From F1-20-MAGs119 sp041164425 (GTDB lineage: Bacteria; Actinomycetota; Acidimicrobiia; Acidimicrobiales; Ilumatobacteraceae): a stretch of DNA of 27,216 bases. The notes below the pieces were generated by a model. The model did not search any database, had not been told where the DNA came from, and saw nothing but the letters and a program-made list of their open reading frames with translations. Location of the stretch: positions 1-27,216 of the forward strand of contig JBEAPO010000074.1 in assembly GCA_041164425.1 (NCBI GenBank), read 5' to 3'. The position numbers and the translations under genes were made by a program. Below, piece by piece: positions 22,533 to 27,216 of this stretch. Each line of letters opens with the position of its first letter. The stretch's first letter is position 1.

Positions 22533-23481
22533 ACATGTCATTGAACGGGTCCCAGATGGCTAGTTGGAGTTGCCACCCCAGAGTGGGCTCATTAGTTGTC
22601 CACGTGAACCATTGGAGCTCTTCCATCTCTGCGCGCAGCGTGCCAGGGGGAAGCGGCCACTCGTCGAGTGCGTCGGCCATCGCAGTGGCGAACCACCATG
22701 CACCGAAGCGTCCTTGTGCGCCGCCACGACGACGGCCATGTGCACCACCCGATGCGCCGGCCCACGCGACGAGGGCCATCACCTGTGACGGTTCGAGAGG
22801 TGACACCTGAGCTCGGACGAGGCCGAGAGCACCGAGTGCCGAATCGATTCCGCCCGACACGGCGGCAAACGAGACGCGGCCGTTCGATTGCGTCGTCCAC
22901 GCCTCGACGACCGAACGCAGCGCAGCCTCGATGTCGGGGTCTTCGTCGGTCGACGCAGGAATGCACGTCACTTCTGTCGCCGGTGCAATGTTGAGTTGCG
23001 GTGTCGGGGCGCTCACGCCGTTGTCGTCGTACACGGGCGGCTCGTAGACCGGTTCCCACGCGGCGGGGTTGAGCGGAATCTCGAGGACGGCACGCAGGGC
23101 CCGACTGTCGGGAATCGACTCGCCGCGTATCGCCCGCTCGTAGGCAACGAAGCCGCGCAACGGCGCATCGTCGATGTGGTCGGCCAGTTCGGCAAAGGTG
23201 TGGTTCTGCGCGATGACTTCGGTCAGCGGACCGATGCTGAACGTGCTTGTCGGGTGTTGCAGCGAGGCGGCAGCGATGTCTGCTGGTCCATGCAAGGCAA
23301 GCCGATAGTTGGCGAGCGTCGCACAAGGCCAAGTCTGGCGGCCAGTACGTACGGCGGCGGCGGCCTTGTCGCGCAGCGATGCGAGTTTGACCCAAGCACG
23401 TGTCGAGCACATGTCGTCGATACGTCGAATGATCTCGTCGAGGTCGGCGCGGTCGACGAGTGCATCGAGGTCGCTGTGCAT
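22504..23481 (-). CDS. Unrecognised 325-residue soluble protein
   Basis: I do not recognise a family. The protein starts at ATG 23481 with a promoter-like hexamer 6 nt upstream. The N-terminal half (about 1-130) is helical and charged (DLDALVDRADLDEIIRRIDD, DKAAAAVRTGR). A proline-rich middle (about 135-175, PLNPAAWEPVYEPPVYDD) follows. The C-terminal half has small-residue and glycine-rich stretches (WAGASGGAHGRRRGGAQGR) and then a tryptophan-rich end (LQWFTWTTNEPTLGWQLQLA, then WDPFNDMSWAFTARDQ). There is no signal peptide or transmembrane helix. It lies 19 bp downstream of the SCO1664-like gene on the same strand, so read-through co-expression with that conserved trio is likely. Its 3' tail is duplicated just beyond the stop. 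Confidence 0.8.
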   Translation of the reverse strand: MHSDLDALVDRADLDEIIRRIDDMCSTRAWVKLASLRDKAAAAVRTGRQTWPCATLANYRLALHGPADIAAASLQHPTSTFSIGPLTEVIAQNHTFAELADHIDDAPLRGFVAYERAIRGESIPDSRALRAVLEIPLNPAAWEPVYEPPVYDDNGVSAPTPQLNIAPATEVTCIPASTDEDPDIEAALRSVVEAWTTQSNGRVSFAAVSGGIDSALGALGLVRAQVSPLEPSQVMALVAWAGASGGAHGRRRGGAQGRFGAWWFATAMADALDEWPLPPGTLRAEMEELQWFTWTTNEPTLGWQLQLAIWDPFNDMSWAFTARDQ

Positions 23482-23487
23482 GGACGC

Positions 23488-23493
23488 AGGTTA
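23488..23493 (-). promoter_or_regulatory. Predicted -10 element of the leaderless 325-residue protein gene
   Basis: On the minus strand this is TAACCT, 6 nt before ATG 23481 and inside the 19-bp gap after the SCO1664-like gene. It would give the gene its own leaderless transcript in addition to read-through. Confidence 0.45.
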
Positions 23494-23500
23494 GGTCGGC

Positions 23501-24220
23501 TCAGACGAGTGGCCAGGGAACCCTTCGACCCGACGGGTCGTAGGGCAACACCCCGGCGTCGAGCAACCAGCGTGCTCGTTCGGCGGTTGCAGCAACTTCT
23601 TCGTCGTCGAGCAGAGCGGCGACACGCAGCGGCACCTGCTCCGCGACGCGCGTGAGTGCTTCGCGATGGAGCGTCGTCAGACTCTCGGTGGCGAAGTCCC
23701 AGATGACTGTGCGCAACTTGAAGTCGGCGGAGAAACAGACTCCGTGGTCGATTCCCCACACATGGTCGTTTGCGTCGACCAGCACGTGACCACCCTTGCG
23801 GTCGGTGTTGTTGACGACGATGTCGAACACCGCCATCGTCTTCAGCTGGTCGTGCAGTTCGTCGCGGCTCTCGAACATCGTGAAGTAGTGGACATTCGGG
23901 TCGGCCTCGATGAACCACTGCAACGAGCCCTCACCGAGGGGGCCGTCGCGCAGGATGGTGGGTGGCACGAGGTCGAAGCCCATCGCTTCGGACAACTCGT
24001 ATGCGGCTACCTCGCGGCGGTGCAGGCCGGGTTCAAAGTCCCACAACGGTCGCTCGCCCCGTAAGGGTTTGTAAATGGCCTGCGCGGTGCCCGAGTTGTC
24101 GGCGACCTTAACCAGAAACGTTGCATTGCTGCTCCACGGCATTCGCCCGACGACTTCGATCGCACCCTCGGAGAGAAGGCGCATCGGGTTGTCGTGGCCG
24201 ACTAGTTCATTCGCGGACAC
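23501..24220 (-). CDS. SCO1664/Rv2133c-like protein with PI3/4-kinase-like fold motifs
   Basis: This roughly 239-residue protein belongs to the conserved actinobacterial SCO1664-like family, related to PI3/PI4-kinase and HipA folds. It has a nucleotide-binding lysine region AIYKPLRGERPLWDFE (Lys51), a catalytic loop VFDIVVNNTDRKGGH (Asp133, Asn138, Asp140, Arg141) and a DFG-like IDHG (158-160). SNATFLV and PTILRDGPLGEGSLQWFIE are family blocks. The start is uncertain: GTG 24220 overlaps the DUF3090 gene by 19 bp, while ATG 24256 and ATG 24184 are alternatives, and none has a good Shine-Dalgarno sequence. It is the third gene of the phosphomutase/DUF3090/SCO1664 operon. Kinase activity is inferred from motifs and its substrate is unknown. 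Confidence 0.85.
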   Translation of the reverse strand: MSANELVGHDNPMRLLSEGAIEVVGRMPWSSNATFLVKVADNSGTAQAIYKPLRGERPLWDFEPGLHRREVAAYELSEAMGFDLVPPTILRDGPLGEGSLQWFIEADPNVHYFTMFESRDELHDQLKTMAVFDIVVNNTDRKGGHVLVDANDHVWGIDHGVCFSADFKLRTVIWDFATESLTTLHREALTRVAEQVPLRVAALLDDEEVAATAERARWLLDAGVLPYDPSGRRVPWPLV

Positions 24221-24726
24221 GGATGTCCGTCCGGGTCGATCGGAAATCCACACCATCGGCAGTTTGGTCGGCCCGCTGCCACGACGTCTTCCGCATGATC
24301 GCAGAAAGCGAGCGCCTGCCCGCGTGTGATGAGGCCCCGGACACGACCGGCAACAACGTCGGGGTCGGGTTCACCGTTTTCGTCGAGGGGGACCATCTCG
24401 TCGAGTTGAACAACGACTCGATCGAGGTCACGGTCGTAGGCGACGCCGATCGGCCCGACCACGAAGTCGAAGGGATCGTCGGTCGCACCAGTGGTGTCCA
24501 CCGGGACGAGGTCGAGAGCATCGGGAAGTGGTACGTCGCCATCGGGAAGGTCAGCGAGCAGTTCTCGCACGTAGTGCGCGATCGCCGCGACCTGCTGCTT
24601 CTCACACTTCAATGTCACGACTGCACCGTCGCCGCGTACCTGGATGAGAAAGATGCGTTGGCCGGGTCGACCGAGTGCGGCCGTCGTGAACCCATCGGGT
24701 GTATCGAAGTCGCGGTAGACGGTCAT
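24202..24726 (-). CDS. DUF3090 family protein with C-terminal zinc-ribbon-like motif
   Basis: This 174-residue protein starts at ATG 24726, overlapping the phosphomutase stop as ATGA. DUF3090 (mycobacterial Rv2134c) is an actinobacterial family. The N-terminal beta-rich domain has QRIFLIQVRGDGAVVTLKCEKQQV (about 23-46), and the acidic middle contains DDPFDFVVGPIGVAYD. The C-terminus GRPNCRWCGFPIDPDGHPCPRMN has Cys156, Cys159, His168 and Cys170, a likely metal-binding knuckle. The function is unknown. Its fixed association with the phosphomutase and kinase-like genes suggests a common pathway. Confidence 0.9.
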   Translation of the reverse strand: MTVYRDFDTPDGFTTAALGRPGQRIFLIQVRGDGAVVTLKCEKQQVAAIAHYVRELLADLPDGDVPLPDALDLVPVDTTGATDDPFDFVVGPIGVAYDRDLDRVVVQLDEMVPLDENGEPDPDVVAGRVRGLITRGQALAFCDHAEDVVAAGRPNCRWCGFPIDPDGHPCPRMN

Positions 24727-25376
24727 GATGGTCGCAGGTCGGCGAGCGAGCCGCCGGTCGAGTTGACGGTGAGGACTATCGGAGAACCCGTTCCGTAGGC
24801 GAGCGCGCTCACGGAACATGTGCTGACGACGATTCGCTGGAACAAGTCGAGGTGGGTGCCCATGGCGTGGGCTAGAGCGGCCTTGATCGGGTCTGCGTGC
24901 GAAAAACACGCGACGACGCCACCGGGGTGGCGCAACCTGATCTCGTCGAGTGCGGTGGTGATGCGTACCTGCATCTCCGTGAACGACTCACCGTTGGGAA
25001 ACCTGAACGTGCTGGGCGCGCGTTGGACCGTTGCCCACTCGGGTTTCTTCATGAGGTCGGCGAGCTTCGCGCCGGTCCAGTCACCGAAATCACATTCGAT
25101 GAGACCCTTGTCGATGACGATGCGCTGCCCGAGCTTCTTCGCCAGTGGAGTGGCGGTCTCGCGCGTACGTTCGAGAGGGGATGCGTAGATGGCATCGATT
25201 TTCGGGAACGTAGCGAGGCGCTCGGCAACTTCGACCGCCTGCTCACGACCCTTGTCGCTGAGGTGCAGTCCCTTGGCGCGGCCGGGTAACGACTGGCCGG
25301 TCGTTGGAGTTTGTCCGTGACGCACGAGCAACACGGTCGTGGCCTGGGGGTGTTTGGGTTTCGCCGCGCGCGCCAT
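24723..25376 (-). CDS. Histidine phosphatase superfamily protein (MSMEG_4193-type putative phosphomutase)
   Basis: This 217-residue protein starts at ATG 25376 (MARAAKPKHPQ). It has the RHG catalytic motif LLVRHGQT (His20), SPLERTRET (Arg70), the general acid region GLIECDFGDWTG (Glu94) and the second histidine FSHADPIK (His160). The G-DWTG segment and the operon with DUF3090 mark the actinobacterial MSMEG_4193/Rv2135c group, annotated as phosphomutase though the motifs equally allow a phosphatase. A leaderless promoter lies just upstream. A longer in-frame extension to 26015 runs antisense through the glycosylase gene and is rejected. Confidence 0.91.
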   Translation of the reverse strand: MARAAKPKHPQATTVLLVRHGQTPTTGQSLPGRAKGLHLSDKGREQAVEVAERLATFPKIDAIYASPLERTRETATPLAKKLGQRIVIDKGLIECDFGDWTGAKLADLMKKPEWATVQRAPSTFRFPNGESFTEMQVRITTALDEIRLRHPGGVVACFSHADPIKAALAHAMGTHLDLFQRIVVSTCSVSALAYGTGSPIVLTVNSTGGSLADLRPS

Positions 25377-25384
25377 CGGTTCCG

Positions 25385-25390
25385 AAAATA
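25385..25390 (-). promoter_or_regulatory. Predicted -10 element of the phosphomutase operon
   Basis: On the minus strand this is TATTTT, 8 nt before ATG 25376. It lies back-to-back with the glycosylase promoter, leaving 13 bp between the two -10 hexamers. Confidence 0.5.
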
Positions 25391-25403
25391 CTTGTTGCGC
25401 GCC

Positions 25404-25409
25404 TACTGT
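25404..25409 (+). promoter_or_regulatory. Predicted -10 element of the leaderless uracil-DNA glycosylase promoter
   Basis: TACTGT ends 6 nt before GTG 25416. There is no Shine-Dalgarno sequence. It fixes the start over a longer in-frame extension that overlaps the divergent gene. Confidence 0.5.
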
Positions 25410-25415
25410 GTGCAC

Positions 25416-26102
25416 GTGGGCGGCCGAAAAGCGGATTCCGTGTCCCGTCTGGCGACGGATGTTCACAAGTGCACGGCGTGCCCACGCCTCGTCGAGTGGA
25501 GAGAACGCGTCGCCCAAGAGAAGCGGGCCGCATATCGCGACGATGAGTATTGGGGTCGTGGCGTATCGGGATTCGGTGATCCCGCGGCGCGACTGTTGGT
25601 GCTCGGCCTCGCCCCCGCGGCGCACGGGGCGAACCGCACGGGCCGTGTGTTCACGGGCGATCGCAGCGGCGATTGGCTGTATCGCGCCATGCACAAGGCG
25701 GGCTTCGCGAACCAGGCCACGTCGACCGACCGCAACGACGGACTCGAACTCGTCGGCGCGTGGGTGACGGCTGCGGTGAAGTGTGCGCCACCGGGAAACG
25801 CTCCGACGCCCGAGGAACGCGATGCGTGTACGCCGTTTCTCGAACGAGAGATCGCACTTCTGTCGGAACTGCGCGTCGTCGTGTGTCTCGGAAACTTCGC
25901 CTACGTTGCCGCGACCGAATTCTTCGGTGTGAAACCGCGACCGAAGTTCGGACACGGGGTCGAAGTCGACTTCGATCCGTCGAGCGGGCCGATGACGTTG
26001 CTGTGTTCGTTTCACCCGAGTCAGCAGAACACGTTCACGGGAAAACTCACCGAGCCGATGATCGACGCGGTGTTCGCCCGTGCGCGGGCGCTGTGCCGTT
26101 AG
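25416..26102 (+). CDS. Family 5 uracil-DNA glycosylase (UdgB type, [4Fe-4S])
   Basis: Family 5 glycosylases excise uracil and some other deaminated bases from DNA to start base excision repair. This 228-residue protein starts at GTG 25416. It has the motif GLAPAAHGANRTGRVFTGD (64-82) typical of family 5, with no Asp or Asn in the catalytic-motif position used by other UDGs, and the second motif FHPSQQNTFTG (199-209). Cysteines 19, 22 (CTACP), 123 (VKCAPPGN) and 138 (ACTPF) provide the expected [4Fe-4S] ligands. It is divergent from the phosphomutase operon and convergent with the esterase, sharing TTAG as stop codons. Confidence 0.94.
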   Translation: MGGRKADSVSRLATDVHKCTACPRLVEWRERVAQEKRAAYRDDEYWGRGVSGFGDPAARLLVLGLAPAAHGANRTGRVFTGDRSGDWLYRAMHKAGFANQATSTDRNDGLELVGAWVTAAVKCAPPGNAPTPEERDACTPFLEREIALLSELRVVVCLGNFAYVAATEFFGVKPRPKFGHGVEVDFDPSSGPMTLLCSFHPSQQNTFTGKLTEPMIDAVFARARALCR

Positions 26103-27022
26103 CTGAGTTGTGGCGGGTTGAACGCGGCCCGTAGGAGGCTGGCCGACATCGAGATTGCAGCCTTGCCGTCGTCGACGAAGTCGGCGAGCGACACGAAGCC
26201 ATGGAACTGGCCGGAGAACCGGATGTGCGACACGGGAACGCCGAGCGAGGCGAGCTTCGCCGCGTAGGCATCACCCTCGTCGCGCAGCGGGTCGAATTCC
26301 GCCGTGATGACGCACGTGGGCGGTGCGGCTGCGAGGTTGGCGTCCGACTCGAAGAGCGGTGATAGGCGCGGGTCGTCGAGTGAGGTGTTTGTGCCCGACA
26401 CGTAGTGGTGCACGAACCATTTCATGCCGGCGTGCGTGAGGAACGGACCGTCTTTGTTTTCTTGGTGGCTGGAGTGGCCGAGATGACAGTCCGTGACCGG
26501 GTAGATGAGCAATTGGTATGCCGCGGGAATGACCTGCATGTTCGCGATGGCCGCGGCGATGTTGCCGCCCGCCGAATCGCCGCCGATTGCGATGCGGTTC
26601 GGATCGCAACCGAGCGATGCGGCGTTGAGGTGCGCCCATCGGGTGGCGTTGACGCAATCGACGAGTGGAGCGGGGAACGGATGCTCGGGTGCGAGCCGGT
26701 ACTCGATGGACAGAACCGCGCACGGAGTCTGCATGCATATCGCGCGGCACACGCTGTCGTGCGACTCGACACTGCCCAGGACCCAACCACCACCGTGGTA
26801 GTAGACGAGCAGCGGGAGATTCGCATCGTCGTTCGGTTTGTAGAGCCGCGCCGGCACGCCACCGGCGTCGATGTCGGTCATCTTGTGGATCGGCACCGTT
26901 GACGGCGCCTGCATCGCCGCGCGCGATTCACGCGCATTTTGAGGCGTGTCGTCTTCGAAGGGCTTGTTGCCGAGGCCAGCAACGAAGTCGGTGATGAACT
27001 TGGCCTGAGGATGCAGTGGCAT
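26099..27022 (-). CDS. Alpha/beta hydrolase of the hormone-sensitive lipase family (esterase)
   Basis: This 307-residue protein starts at ATG 27022 (MPLHPQAKF). It has the HSL oxyanion motif HGGG (76-79 in YYHGGGWVLG), nucleophile Ser150 in GGDSAGG, Asp244 in EFDPLRDEG and His274 in FHGF, completing the triad. SIEYRLAPEHPFPAP is the standard family block. There is no signal peptide, so it probably hydrolyses short to medium acyl esters in the cytoplasm; the substrate is unknown. The stop of the upstream gene is 9 bp before its start, so it is likely the downstream member of an operon. Confidence 0.93.
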   Translation of the reverse strand: MPLHPQAKFITDFVAGLGNKPFEDDTPQNARESRAAMQAPSTVPIHKMTDIDAGGVPARLYKPNDDANLPLLVYYHGGGWVLGSVESHDSVCRAICMQTPCAVLSIEYRLAPEHPFPAPLVDCVNATRWAHLNAASLGCDPNRIAIGGDSAGGNIAAAIANMQVIPAAYQLLIYPVTDCHLGHSSHQENKDGPFLTHAGMKWFVHHYVSGTNTSLDDPRLSPLFESDANLAAAPPTCVITAEFDPLRDEGDAYAAKLASLGVPVSHIRFSGQFHGFVSLADFVDDGKAAISMSASLLRAAFNPPQLS

Positions 27023-27031
27023 GCGGCGAAC

Positions 27032-27216
27032 CTAGTTCGCCGTCGTGGTGCCTTCTTGCGCCGGAGTGGCGGAAGCTGTCGCGGGCGCGGGGTCGGCTTT
27101 CTTCTTCGGCGGCGGAACGCCGACCGACGGAGCCTTGTCGGCCCAGTCGGGCCAGCGTCGACGGCTGACGATCGAGAGCGTGCGGAGCAGTTTCATCGCC
27201 ACTTCGTCCTCTTGGG
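27032..27216 (-). CDS. C-terminal end of an unrecognised protein (5' part outside window)
   Basis: The minus-strand frame is open from the window edge to TAG at 27032-27034, giving 61 complete codons. It begins DEVAMKLLRTLSIVSRRRWPDW, a basic helical stretch, and ends in a low-complexity Pro/Lys/Ala/Thr-rich tail (PPPKKKADPAPATASATPA). The tail looks like a disordered C-terminus. I cannot name the family. It is upstream of and probably co-transcribed with the esterase gene. Confidence 0.6.
   Translation of the reverse strand, partial: QEDEVAMKLLRTLSIVSRRRWPDWADKAPSVGVPPPKKKADPAPATASATPAQEGTTTAN

Noticed and set aside
24723..26015. Longer start for the phosphomutase (430 codons)
   Set aside because: The extension is antisense to the uracil-DNA glycosylase gene, and family members begin just before the RHG motif as ATG 25376 does.

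Overview
The window is GC-rich, almost completely coding DNA from an actinobacterium. The gene set points to class Acidimicrobiia (Ilumatobacter/Microtrichales-like) rather than to mycobacteria or streptomycetes. Actinobacterial hallmarks are a WhiB1-like protein facing a PdtaS-type histidine kinase, a DUF3107 protein followed by two ArsA/Get3-like ATPases, the phosphomutase/DUF3090/SCO1664-like trio, and a long Lhr helicase. A complete System I (Ccm) cytochrome c maturation operon is unusual for Actinobacteria and favours a deep-branching lineage. The taxonomic call is inference from gene content. I see no tRNA, rRNA, IS element, prophage or CRISPR, and no gap above 300 bp.

Layout. 1-2924: C-terminal two thirds of lhr (+). 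2968-3857: TetR regulator and small membrane protein (-). 3870-4646: EchA6-like crotonase-fold protein lacking both catalytic glutamates (+). 4659-5675: class E-like sortase with extra C-terminal membrane segments (-). 5728-12210: ccmABCDEFGHI (+), followed by a cytosolic sulfite-oxidase-fold molybdoenzyme (to 12832). 12829-13563: SufR-like three-cysteine regulator (-), divergent from mrp/apbC (13665-14810, +). 14862-16956: DUF3107 and paired ArsA-like ATPases (+). 16988-18517: pdtaS (+), convergent with a whiB1-like gene (18526-18828, -). 18974-19729: glycerophosphodiester phosphodiesterase (+), convergent with a diacylglycerol kinase-like lipid kinase (19726-20637, -). 20710-22462: etfBA (+). 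22504-23481: unrecognised 325-residue protein (-). 23501-25376: SCO1664-like kinase-fold protein, DUF3090 and phosphomutase (-). 25416-26102: family 5 uracil-DNA glycosylase (+). 26099-27216: HSL-type esterase and the tail of an upstream gene (-).

How it fits together. Redox cofactor chemistry dominates: haem c assembly, a molybdopterin enzyme, Fe-S carriage and sensing (Mrp, SufR-like, WhiB, the glycosylase), and electron transfer flavoprotein. The other blocks concern membrane protein targeting, lipid turnover, signalling and DNA repair.

The most striking sequence-level pattern is transcriptional. About ten operon-leading genes have a TAnnnT hexamer ending 6-9 nt before the start codon and no Shine-Dalgarno sequence, which predicts leaderless mRNAs. 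Internal operon genes mostly overlap as ATGA or GTGA. Three convergent pairs share a CTAG or TTAG tetranucleotide as both stop codons.
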